This document shows, piece after piece, positions 8,190 through 19,299 of a stretch of 64,000 nt of DNA. The notes below the pieces were generated by a model. The model ran no database searches. It saw only the letters and a program-made list of their open reading frames with translations, and had not been told where the DNA came from. The stretch spans positions 558,001 through 622,000 of the forward strand of contig NZ_CP053085.1 of the NCBI RefSeq assembly GCF_013004105.1, written 5' to 3'. Origin of the DNA: Gemmatimonas groenlandica. Its GTDB lineage: Bacteria > Gemmatimonadota > Gemmatimonadetes > Gemmatimonadales > Gemmatimonadaceae. The position numbers and the translations under genes are program-made. Each line of letters begins with the position of its first letter. Within the stretch, counting starts at the first letter, position 1.

Positions 8190-9560
8190 ATGGCTTTCGA
8201 AGGGCTGATGGTGAGTGTGTCCGGTGTGCGCGGACGTGTCGGATATGGGCTGACTCCTGAAGTCGTGGCGACATTCGCCGCCGCCTTCGGCGCGTGGGCC
8301 TCGCGGCACGGTTCACGCACGATCGTCGTGGGGCGTGACAGTCGGGTCTCCGGACCGATGTTCACGCGCATCGTGCATGGTGCACTGGAGTCGGTTGGCT
8401 GCACCGTGATCGACATCGGCATGGCGCCCACTCCCACCATTCAGTTGGCTGTCGAACACCACCACGCGGCCGGCGGCCTTGGCATCACGGCGAGCCACAA
8501 CCCGATCGAGTGGAACGCCCTCAAGTTCATTGGTTCCTCAGGGCTCTTCCTATCGGCTGACGAAGGCGCCGAAATGCGCGCCCTGATGGAGAGCGGCATT
8601 CCGCGAGCGACCTGGGACGCGCTCGGCGAGATCGTACACGACACGGAGGCCGTCCAGCGTCACATCGATCAGGTGCTGGCGCTGCCGTACCTCGATGTGG
8701 CCGGTATCCGGGCCCGTCGCTTCCGTGTCGCGCTCGATTGCTGCCGCGGCGCGGGGGGCGTCATCATGCCACAGCTCCTTACCGAGCTCGGCTGCGAGGT
8801 GTACGCGATCAACATGGAAGCCGACGGCCAGTTTCATCGTCCGCCGGAGCCGGTTGCGGAGAACCTCGGTGAGTTGGCCGCGCTCGTGAAGGCCACCGAA
8901 GCTGATATCGGGTTCGCGACGGACCCCGACGTGGATCGCCTCGCGCTCGTGCTCGACAACGGCATCGCACCGGGCGAGGACTACACGCTGGCCTTGGCGG
9001 CCCGCACCGTGCTCCGGCACCGACCGGGCCCGGTGGTGACCAACCTCTCCACGAGCAAGGTCGTGGCCGACGTGGCCCGCGACGCGGGCGTGCCCTTCCA
9101 TTTCGCCAAAGTGGGCGAGGTGAACGTAGCGATGACCATGCGTGACCTGGGCGCGACGATCGGCGGCGAGGGCAATGGCGGCGTCATCCTTCCGGAAATG
9201 CATTTGGGACGGGATGCGCCGGTCGGCGCGGCGCTGTTGTTGCAATTGATGTTGGAGGAAGCTCGTCCGTTGTCGGAGGTGATCGCCGAGCGGCCGAAGT
9301 ACGTGATCGTGAAGGACAAGCTGGATCGTCCGGAGGCACCGCTCGACGCCGTCTATGTGGCGCTGCGCGCCGCATTTCCGGACGCCGTGGCCGATACTCA
9401 AGATGGACTCCGGCTGGATTGGCCCGACCGCTGGGTGCACCTGCGCCCGTCGGGGACCGAACCAATCGTACGCGTGATTGCGGAAGGACCCACCGAGCAG
9501 GATGCGCGCACGTTGATCATGCAGGCCCGGGAGCCGCTGTCGGCTCTCGGATCACTCTAG
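8190..9560 (+). CDS. glmM: Phosphoglucosamine mutase / phosphomannomutase family
   Basis: This α-D-phosphohexomutase interconverts 6-phospho and 1-phospho sugars. The phosphoserine loop ITASHNPIEWN places the active serine at 102, the metal loop is ATDPDVDRLAL, the sugar-binding loop GEGNGGVILPEMH, and the phosphate-binding loop RPSGTEPIVR. The length of 456 residues is normal. A purine-rich ribosome site (gaggag) precedes the ATG. Its position 13 bp before glmS points to GlcN-6-P to GlcN-1-P conversion for cell-wall and LPS precursors. Phosphomannomutase activity cannot be excluded. Confidence 0.9.
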   Translation: MAFEGLMVSVSGVRGRVGYGLTPEVVATFAAAFGAWASRHGSRTIVVGRDSRVSGPMFTRIVHGALESVGCTVIDIGMAPTPTIQLAVEHHHAAGGLGITASHNPIEWNALKFIGSSGLFLSADEGAEMRALMESGIPRATWDALGEIVHDTEAVQRHIDQVLALPYLDVAGIRARRFRVALDCCRGAGGVIMPQLLTELGCEVYAINMEADGQFHRPPEPVAENLGELAALVKATEADIGFATDPDVDRLALVLDNGIAPGEDYTLALAARTVLRHRPGPVVTNLSTSKVVADVARDAGVPFHFAKVGEVNVAMTMRDLGATIGGEGNGGVILPEMHLGRDAPVGAALLLQLMLEEARPLSEVIAERPKYVIVKDKLDRPEAPLDAVYVALRAAFPDAVADTQDGLRLDWPDRWVHLRPSGTEPIVRVIAEGPTEQDARTLIMQAREPLSALGSL

Positions 9561-9573
9561 ACCTCGAACGACC

Positions 9574-11400
<1,827 letters not shown>

Positions 11401-11438
11401 CCGTTTCGGATACCCCCCACGGGCGCTTAGCTTTCGGG

Positions 11439-13055
<1,617 letters not shown>

Positions 13056-13090
13056 CCACGGTTGGGCGCGATGTGGCCGCGGTCGCACGC

Positions 13091-13185
13091 GGTGTGATAT
13101 CACACCGGAAGTAAGCGCAGTGGCGCACGTGTGAACAGCAAACGGAAGTGCCGCTTCGGATATCATCGAAGCGGCACTTCCGTTT
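13091..13185. terminator. Compound inverted repeat between prfC and the convergent coiled-coil gene
   Basis: Two dyads lie here. The first is a perfect 16-bp palindrome, ggtgtgatatcacacc, at 13091-13106. The second is a hairpin with 19-bp perfect arms, aaacggaagtgccgcttcg at 13140-13158 and its complement at 13167-13185, around an 8-base loop. An outer pair (gtgtgaac and gttcacac) extends the stem, and tcacaccggaag recurs as tcacaccagaag about 130 bp later. The position between converging genes suits a two-way terminator. The perfect long arms also suit a small non-coding repeat element. Confidence 0.75.
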
Positions 13186-13250
13186 GTCGTTCACACGTTC
13201 ATGTCCAAACAGCTTCCGCTCTGAAATCACACCAGAAGCCACCGTGGCGC

Positions 13251-14837
13251 CTACTCCGGCGGAGCCGCCACCGGCGCCGGCGGGGCAACCACTTCGATCT
13301 GACGGCCAACGTGGCCGATCACGAACCCGCCGTCTTCCGACGACGTGAAGTAGATCCGCAGGCAGGTGAGCGGGTTCGCGCCCTTGCGCAGCTGGTCGGC
13401 GCATTCGATCTCGCGCTCGCCGTCGCGGAAGATGTACGGCGTCTTCCGACTTCCGTCGGACGGTCCCGGTGAAAAATCCACGCCGAGGTCGGTGAAGACT
13501 TCGCCGAGCGGGCGACCGAGGGCACGATCCTGACGACGACGGCCGACTTCACCGAGCGCCTTCAGATACGACCAAGCCGTGTCGGGGTCGGGGAACGACG
13601 ACTCGCGCGAGGAAGAGAAGGCCGACGGGAGCAGGCGGAGCGCATCCGAGTACAGCGCCTGCGCGCGCTCGACCGCTTCGAGCACGGACTGCGGAGCATC
13701 GCTGGCCGGCTTCGAGATCGGCTGGCGCTCCTTGTGGGCGGCCAGCGTGGTCCGGAGGGCACGGGCCGAGGCACGCTCGGCTTCGAGCTGCTCGCGTGCC
13801 TCTACGAGGCGTTCGCGGGTGCGGGACAGCTCACCCTCGGCGGCACGCACGGCGTCCTCGTACTGGCGAACCAGCGAGATCAGCTGGCCCTTGTCCATTT
13901 CGACGCCCGACTCGGCGGCCGCGAGGGCCTCCGTGGCGTCGGGGCGCTTGCCGTACGATGACGCCCGCTGATCGCGGAGCGTGTCCACGATGGCCGGGTC
14001 GGAGAACGGTCGCTGCACCGACACTTCGGCCAGGCGCTGGACCAACCGGCGACGTTCGCCAGGAAGAGCCAGCGCACGCGCCAGAACGAGCGGGTGCTGG
14101 AATGGATCGGATTCGAGCGTGAAGCCAGGCAGGTACGCACGGGCCGATCCGAGAAACACACTGCGCGCGTGACCGCCCACGGCGTCAGAGAGTGCGAACG
14201 TATCGGAGTGCCGCAGCATGAAACAGAGGCCCAATCCGAACATCTCGGCGGCGAACTGCTCGGGTGGCAGCACGTAGCCGCCATCGGGCAATTCCGTGAG
14301 CAGCAGCACCGGCATCGTGCGGGCCGGATCGCAGAGAACGAAGCGCACGAAGGCGTCGAGCGTGCCTGCTTCGAGCTGCGTCGGAATCCGCTGGAGCGGG
14401 CCGTCGTTCGACACGAGCGTGAACTGCGTGTCGAGCTCGGAGAGCAATCGCGGCGGGCGGACCGGCGGCGGCGCGCCATTGCTGAGGCCTCCTTCGGTTC
14501 CGACGCGGATGTTCACCTGACGGTGAACCGACCCGCTCGTATTCGTGGTCACCACGTACGTGACGTGGGTGGACCATTGCAGTGAGCGGTCGAGTGGATC
14601 GGGCGCGTGCACCACGATGTCGGCCAATGCCGTGCCGCCTTCGCGGTACGGTGCCCACCGGAGGATTCGTCCGCCATCGAGCGTGTGATTGGAGGGCGTT
14701 TCCCAGCTTAACTGCTGGCCCTGATCAAGTCCGAGCCACGCAACACACGCGGCCAGAAAGGCAGAGTCGGCGTCTGTCGCGGCAGAGCGCGGCGTCAGAT
14801 CAAAGTGTAGCGCAAGTCGTGGTTGCACGGTCGTCAT
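13251..14837 (-). CDS. Unrecognised protein with central coiled coil
   Basis: The function is not recognised. The 528 residues have three visible parts: an α/β N-terminal region (about 1-290) with strands such as TMPVLLLTELPDGGYVLP and EMFGLGLCFML, a charged heptad-rich coiled coil (about 315-400, rich in E/R/A), and a small C-terminal α/β domain (about 440-515) with TPYIFRDG, CLRIYFTSS and FVIGHVGRQIEV. The C-terminal part vaguely resembles RelE-like folds, but this is only an impression. There is no signal peptide or membrane segment. The ATG at 14837 is preferred because agga lies about 11 bases upstream; TTG 14879 and ATG 14846 are alternatives. It is divergent from dtd, with a strong dyad between them. 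Confidence 0.7.
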   Translation of the reverse strand: MTTVQPRLALHFDLTPRSAATDADSAFLAACVAWLGLDQGQQLSWETPSNHTLDGGRILRWAPYREGGTALADIVVHAPDPLDRSLQWSTHVTYVVTTNTSGSVHRQVNIRVGTEGGLSNGAPPPVRPPRLLSELDTQFTLVSNDGPLQRIPTQLEAGTLDAFVRFVLCDPARTMPVLLLTELPDGGYVLPPEQFAAEMFGLGLCFMLRHSDTFALSDAVGGHARSVFLGSARAYLPGFTLESDPFQHPLVLARALALPGERRRLVQRLAEVSVQRPFSDPAIVDTLRDQRASSYGKRPDATEALAAAESGVEMDKGQLISLVRQYEDAVRAAEGELSRTRERLVEAREQLEAERASARALRTTLAAHKERQPISKPASDAPQSVLEAVERAQALYSDALRLLPSAFSSSRESSFPDPDTAWSYLKALGEVGRRRQDRALGRPLGEVFTDLGVDFSPGPSDGSRKTPYIFRDGEREIECADQLRKGANPLTCLRIYFTSSEDGGFVIGHVGRQIEVVAPPAPVAAPPE

Positions 14838-14853
14838 GATTGACATTTTCCTG

Positions 14854-14879
14854 TTGCACTTCCGAGAATCGGAGTGCAA
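14854..14879. promoter_or_regulatory. Operator-like dyad between the divergent coiled-coil gene and dtd
   Basis: The left arm ttgcacttccga and right arm tcggagtgcaa match almost perfectly (one extra base) around a 3-base gaa centre. The dyad covers the only intergenic sequence between the two divergent genes and ends at a possible dtd start (ATG 14879). It could bind a dimeric regulator or form a hairpin in either leader. No regulator of known specificity can be named. Confidence 0.5.
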
Positions 14880-14896
14880 TGCCAGACTTTCGCGCT

Positions 14897-15376
14897 ATGC
14901 GAATTCTTCTTCAGCGTGTGAGCAAGGCCGAAGTTCGTATCCGGCCGAATGATCTCGAGGCGGGATCGAGAGTCTCCGGGCGCATCCAGTCTGGTTATCT
15001 GCTGTTGGTGGGGTTCACGCACACTGACACCGACGCGGAACTCCGGTGGATGGCCGACAAGATCGTTGGCCTTCGCCTCTTTGCAGACACCAACGGGAAA
15101 CTTAATCACGATCTCGCCGAGAGCGCAGGTGAGCTCTTGGTCGTATCGCAGTTCACGCTGTACGCCGATGTCAGAAAGGGAAAGCGTCCAAGCTTCGTCG
15201 ACGCCGCCCGACCGGAAACCGCTATCACACTATATAACCAATTCGTGATGCTTTTGCGCCAGCACGAAATAGTTGTTCATACAGGGGAGTTCGGCGCCAC
15301 GATGGACGTCGAGCTGGTAAATGATGGGCCGGTCACGATCTGGCTTGAACGCGAGGCGGTAAGCGCGTCTGCCTGA
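14897..15376 (+). CDS. dtd: D-aminoacyl-tRNA deacylase
   Basis: The enzyme hydrolyses D-aminoacyl-tRNA and mischarged Gly-tRNA(Ala), keeping D-amino acids out of protein. The N-terminus MRILLQRVSKAEV, the SQFTLYADVRKGKRPSF motif and the Gly-cisPro loop NDGPVTIWLE are the family signatures. The length of 159 residues is slightly above the usual 145-150 because of an insertion after the first strand (RPNDLEAGSRVS). ATG 14897 matches the family N-terminus. ATG 14879 is an alternative, with ggag five bases upstream. Confidence 0.95.
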   Translation: MRILLQRVSKAEVRIRPNDLEAGSRVSGRIQSGYLLLVGFTHTDTDAELRWMADKIVGLRLFADTNGKLNHDLAESAGELLVVSQFTLYADVRKGKRPSFVDAARPETAITLYNQFVMLLRQHEIVVHTGEFGATMDVELVNDGPVTIWLEREAVSASA

Positions 15377-15507
15377 GCGGACTCGATTCGCTGTAAGCTT
15401 GGCCACGATTTCGGTCGCCGTAGGTGTCACGTTTGCTTGACAGCCGCCGCTCGCCCCGCGGACCCGCAGCTTCCCAATGCAGCCGCGTGACGACCATCAC
15501 GGCTACG

Positions 15508-15563
15508 GCATGCCACCCGAACATGTGGCATTTGCCATGCCATGCCGTGCCATGCCACGGCAC
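15508..15563. repeat. gccatgcc-rich short repeat after metZ
   Basis: The words gcatgcca, tgccatgcca and ccgtgccatgcc recur within 56 bases, with tggca on one side and tgcca on the other so that partial hairpins form. It lies just past the metZ stop on its transcript side and could act as a terminator, but it has no T-run. Nothing coding is seen in the gap between dtd and metZ. Confidence 0.45.
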
Positions 15564-15592
15564 GCTTGACCGCGAGATCTTTGGGCGAGCGG

Positions 15593-16783
15593 CTACCGCT
15601 GCGCGTCGACCCGCGTCAGCGCCTGTTCCAGATCCGCGATAATGTCGGCAGCATGTTCGAGACCGACGCTCACCCGAATCAGTCCATCGGTAATGCCGAC
15701 GGCTGCGCGCTCTGCCGGCGTCAGTTTTGAGTGTGTCGTCGACGCCGGATGCGTCACGATCGTGCGTGTATCGCCCAGGTTCGCGGAGTGCGACACCATC
15801 TGCACCGCGTCGAGGAACTGCCGTCCCGCGTCGAGGCCGCCCTTGACCTCCAGCACAACGATGCCGCCGCCCTGCGACATCTGGGCGCGGGCCAGATCGT
15901 GCTGCGGGTGCGACGGGAGAAACGGATACCGTACCGCCGACAACGCGGGATGTCCCTCGAAATGCTGCGCCAGCGCGAGCGCATTCGAACAGTGGCGGTC
16001 CATGCGTACCGCCAAGGTCTCCAGCGACTTCGACAGCAGCCACGCGTTGAACGCGCTCATCGCCGGGCCGGTATGCCGCGCGAAGAAGCGACAGTCGGCG
16101 ATGTACGAGGCATCGCCGACGATCGCGCCGCCGAGCGCACGCCCCTGTCCGTCGATGTATTTCGTGGCCGAATGAATCACGACGTTGGCGCCGAGCGCGA
16201 GCGGACGCTGCAGATAGGGCGTGGCAAAACAGTTGTCGACCACCAGCGGAATTCCTCGCGCTGCCGCGAATTCGCCAAGCCAGCGCAGATCCAGCAATTC
16301 GAGCCCCGGGTTCGACGGCGTCTCGATGAAGATCAGCCTCGTGCTTGGACGAACCAGGCGCTCCCACGACGACGGATCCGACGCGTCGGCATAGTCGGAC
16401 GCCACGCCCCACTTCGGCAGAATGCGCGTAAAGATTTGGTGGGTCGAGCCGAAGAGTGCACGCGACGCCAGCACGTGATCACCCGACGACACGCGCGACG
16501 CGATGGCGGTAAACACCGCCGACATGCCTGAGGAGGTGGCGATGCCATCGTCGCCGCCCTCGAGCAGACAGAGTTTGCGCACGAACTCGTCGGTGTTCGG
16601 ATTCGCATACCGGCTGTAGATGTTGCCCGCGATCTCTTCCGTGAACAGCGCCCGCGCATGCTCGGCGTCGTCGAATCGGAAGCTCGACGTCAGATACAAC
16701 GGGACGGAGTGCTCGCGTTCGGCCGAGATCGGCGTCTGCGTGCGGATGGCGAGCGTCTCGAAATGGGCCTGTTCGTCGGACAT
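15593..16783 (-). CDS. metZ: O-succinylhomoserine sulfhydrylase
   Basis: This PLP enzyme makes homocysteine directly from an acylated homoserine and sulfide. MetZ-like features are NTDEFVRKLCLLEGG near 63, ATSSGMSAVF near 82-91, the PLP lysine K208 in HSATKYIDGQGR, and ALGGAIVG. The YIDGQGR stretch favours MetZ over MetB. The length of 396 residues is normal. It is divergent from maf, with 47 bp between the starts. Together with the enzyme at 4759-5928 it suggests both direct sulfhydrylation and trans-sulfuration. Whether the acyl group is succinyl or acetyl cannot be read from sequence. Confidence 0.9.
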   Translation of the reverse strand: MSDEQAHFETLAIRTQTPISAEREHSVPLYLTSSFRFDDAEHARALFTEEIAGNIYSRYANPNTDEFVRKLCLLEGGDDGIATSSGMSAVFTAIASRVSSGDHVLASRALFGSTHQIFTRILPKWGVASDYADASDPSSWERLVRPSTRLIFIETPSNPGLELLDLRWLGEFAAARGIPLVVDNCFATPYLQRPLALGANVVIHSATKYIDGQGRALGGAIVGDASYIADCRFFARHTGPAMSAFNAWLLSKSLETLAVRMDRHCSNALALAQHFEGHPALSAVRYPFLPSHPQHDLARAQMSQGGGIVVLEVKGGLDAGRQFLDAVQMVSHSANLGDTRTIVTHPASTTHSKLTPAERAAVGITDGLIRVSVGLEHAADIIADLEQALTRVDAQR

Positions 16784-16830
16784 GCGCGTGTGGGATGCGA
16801 GGAGAATTGCGGTCGCCTAAACTTAGTCGC

Positions 16831-17475
16831 ATGGCTTCCTCCGCTCCGCTCTCATCCGCTCCGGGAACCCGTCCTCGGGTGATTCTCGCGTCCCAGTCTC
16901 CGCGCCGTCGTGAGCTGCTCGCACTGATCGGCATCGCCCATGAGGTGCGCCCCGCCGACGTGGACGAATCGGTGCATCCCGACGAAGCGCCGGTGCCGCA
17001 TTGCGAACGTCTGGCACGGGATAAGGCGCATACCTTGGCCGTACAGCATCCGGATGCCGTGGTCATCGGTTCCGATACGATCGTCGTGATCGACGGCGAC
17101 ATCCTGGGTAAACCCGGCGACCGGGCGGAGGCGATCGCTATGATCACCCGGCTGAGCGGCCGTACCCACACGGTGTTCACGGCCGTGGCGGTCGCCCACG
17201 GCGGCGTGACGCTGTCCGGGGTCGAGTCGGTGTCGGTGACCTTCCGGCCCCTCGACGCCGAGCAGATCGCCGCGTACGTGGACACTGGTGAGCCGATGGA
17301 CAAGGCCGGTGCATACGGCATTCAAGGCTTCGGTGCCACCAACGTCGAGCGCATCGACGGCGACTACTTCGCCGTTATGGGACTCCCGCTGGGCCGTATG
17401 GTCGGACTGCTGCGAGATCTGGGGTTCAGCTACGCTTTCGGCCCACTCACGGTCGCTGACAGCGGGGCGCGATAG
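16831..17475 (+). CDS. Maf-family nucleoside triphosphate pyrophosphatase
   Basis: House-cleaning enzymes of this family hydrolyse dTTP, UTP or modified nucleotides to monophosphates. The signature ILASQSPRRRELL begins at about residue 17, followed by the catalytic SDTIVVIDGDILGKPGD and TGEPMDKAGAYGIQG. The 214 residues from ATG 16831 are close to family length; the extra upstream codons are not conserved in type. The last 46 bp overlap, antisense, the 3' end of the glycosyltransferase gene. The YhdE type (dTTP/UTP) is the likelier subgroup. Confidence 0.93.
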   Translation: MASSAPLSSAPGTRPRVILASQSPRRRELLALIGIAHEVRPADVDESVHPDEAPVPHCERLARDKAHTLAVQHPDAVVIGSDTIVVIDGDILGKPGDRAEAIAMITRLSGRTHTVFTAVAVAHGGVTLSGVESVSVTFRPLDAEQIAAYVDTGEPMDKAGAYGIQGFGATNVERIDGDYFAVMGLPLGRMVGLLRDLGFSYAFGPLTVADSGAR

Positions 17476-18530
17476 CGTTCCTGCCACCGCGTGAGCATGG
17501 CCCGTACGTCGTCCACCGTTATGCGCTGCATCCGGTCGAGGCGGTACGTCATATCGAGGGGATACGCCTCACCAGGATCGCCGTAGGCATCGATCATCAG
17601 ATCGCGCGAGAAATCGTACGGTCCGACCCGCTTGGGGTTGGTGTACCCGAGCAGCGAGATCACGGGTGTGCGCAACGCCACGGCCAGATGCAACGGGCCG
17701 GTGTCCGGGGAGAGCGCGACCGCCGCTCCGTCGAGAATCGCCGCGAGCCGACGCAGGCCGCTGCCGAGGGCTGAGTGCGCCATCGGCGCGTCGCGCAGGA
17801 TGATCGATTCGGCCGCCACCTCGCGAGGGGAGCGCCCGCCCACGAGCACCGGCTGCAGCCCGAATTCGTTCCACAGCAGGTGACACACGGCGGCCCAGCG
17901 CTCGGGCATCCAGTCTTTGGCTTCTTTACTGGTGGCCACGACAATGGGCGCGATCGGCCGATCGAACTGCGCATGGAAGTCGCGCTGCCACGCCCGCTCT
18001 TCGTCGTTCCACGGGCCCAACGTCCACTGCGGCGCGCCGTGCGGTACGCCGAGTGCATCGATGAACTCGAAGTACTGATCCTGCACATGCTGGCCGGCGT
18101 GCGGCGGTATGCGATGGGTCGTGAACAACCAGTTGGCGTCGCGTGCGCGTTCGCGATCGAAGCCCAGTTTCACCGGTGCGTTCGCGAAACTCGTGATGAG
18201 GCCCGCCTTGAAGTACACCTGCAGGGCCAGCACGACGTCGAAGCGACGGGATGCGAGTTCGCGACGGGTGTCGAGGAACGCCTTCCACCCCTTCGAGCGA
18301 TCGAAGAGCACGATGTCGTCGACCATCGCGTGTCCGCGTACCAGCGTGGCCGGTCCCGGCTGCAGCACCCACGTGATGCGCGACGCGGGAGAATGCGCCT
18401 TGATCGCGTGAATGATCGGCATCACGTGCACGGCGTCCCCGACCGCACTCATCATCACGATGCACACGCGATCGAGTGTGAAGGGCGGCAGGGGCGGGGT
18501 CGTGGAGGCAGCGGTCACGCTAGCGTTCAT
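17430..18530 (-). CDS. Family 9 glycosyltransferase (ADP-heptose:LPS heptosyltransferase-like)
   Basis: Probably adds heptose or a related sugar to the lipopolysaccharide core at the cytoplasmic face. The N-terminal Rossmann half opens with VCIVMMSAVGDAVHVMPIIHAIK and the C-terminal half carries the GT9 donor motif SPDTGPLHLAVALRTPVISLLGYTNP. The length of 366 residues is normal. It is the last gene of the trpE-cyclase-kinase-glycosyltransferase chain and overlaps the kinase gene by 11 bp. The pairing with an LPS-type kinase supports a core-biosynthesis role. Confidence 0.88.
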   Translation of the reverse strand: MNASVTAASTTPPLPPFTLDRVCIVMMSAVGDAVHVMPIIHAIKAHSPASRITWVLQPGPATLVRGHAMVDDIVLFDRSKGWKAFLDTRRELASRRFDVVLALQVYFKAGLITSFANAPVKLGFDRERARDANWLFTTHRIPPHAGQHVQDQYFEFIDALGVPHGAPQWTLGPWNDEERAWQRDFHAQFDRPIAPIVVATSKEAKDWMPERWAAVCHLLWNEFGLQPVLVGGRSPREVAAESIILRDAPMAHSALGSGLRRLAAILDGAAVALSPDTGPLHLAVALRTPVISLLGYTNPKRVGPYDFSRDLMIDAYGDPGEAYPLDMTYRLDRMQRITVDDVRAMLTRWQERYRAPLSATVSGPKA

Positions 18531-19299
18531 CGGGGAGGGAAGCGGACGTCAATTCAGCGGTCACGCTATCGGTGAAGGCCACGATGCGCGCGTCGGTCAC
18601 GTCGCAGCCGAAATGCGTACGCCACTTGCGCACCGACCGCGTGAGACGGGCGACGTTGGCGCGCATGGTTTCGTCCGGCGAACGCGCTGGGTCCCAGCGG
18701 ACGACATCCACGTCGATGATCAGCGCCTCGGTGCCATCGGCGGTGGGGCGCAGCAGAATGTTCTTGACGTTGAGATCCGGATGTATCACACCATGGCTGG
18801 CCAACTGCACGAGCAGCCGCTGCGTGGACGCCAACGCCGTCTCGCAGTCCACGAAGGGGGCGAGTCCGGCGAGCACCATGCCGAGATCGGCGGCGTCGGC
18901 GACCAAGCGCGTCACGACGTCCACATGACAGAGCCCGAACGACGCGGGATAGCGCGCAAAGCCGAGCACCTCGGTGGTCGGAATGCCGGCAGCAAGTAAC
19001 GCAGCCGACCGCTCCATCTCCACCGGGGCGCGAGTCGGGCGCCGAAAGCGGTCGGCGGTAAGCGGCGCGAGCAGGCCACCGTGCCAGCCGTGACGCACAA
19101 CCACGGGAATGCCGCACGCGGGAAGCGTGGCCACGTACACCGGCGCACGACCGCGCATGGCGCGCGGCTGCGGCTGTTCGGCCGCCCAATCGTACAGCGT
19201 GTCGTGTTCGCGTACGATGGCCACCAGATCCTCGACCACGGCGGGCGTACCCGTTACATCGGCGCTGCCGACCGCTCGGGTGCGTGGCGCCTGACTCAT
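18520..19299 (-). CDS. Lipopolysaccharide kinase-like (Kdo/heptose kinase family) protein
   Basis: A small protein-kinase-like fold of 259 residues. The catalytic loop GVIHPDLNVKNILL (about 170) and metal motif IIDVDVVRWD (about 193) match 3-deoxy-manno-octulosonic acid kinase (KdkA) and WaaP-type enzymes that phosphorylate inner-core sugars. The N-lobe has YVATLPACGIPVVVRHGWHGG, consistent with a glycine loop. It overlaps the cyclase gene by 4 bp upstream and the glycosyltransferase by 11 bp downstream. The precise sugar substrate is inference. Confidence 0.82.
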   Translation of the reverse strand: MSQAPRTRAVGSADVTGTPAVVEDLVAIVREHDTLYDWAAEQPQPRAMRGRAPVYVATLPACGIPVVVRHGWHGGLLAPLTADRFRRPTRAPVEMERSAALLAAGIPTTEVLGFARYPASFGLCHVDVVTRLVADAADLGMVLAGLAPFVDCETALASTQRLLVQLASHGVIHPDLNVKNILLRPTADGTEALIIDVDVVRWDPARSPDETMRANVARLTRSVRKWRTHFGCDVTDARIVAFTDSVTAELTSASLPDER

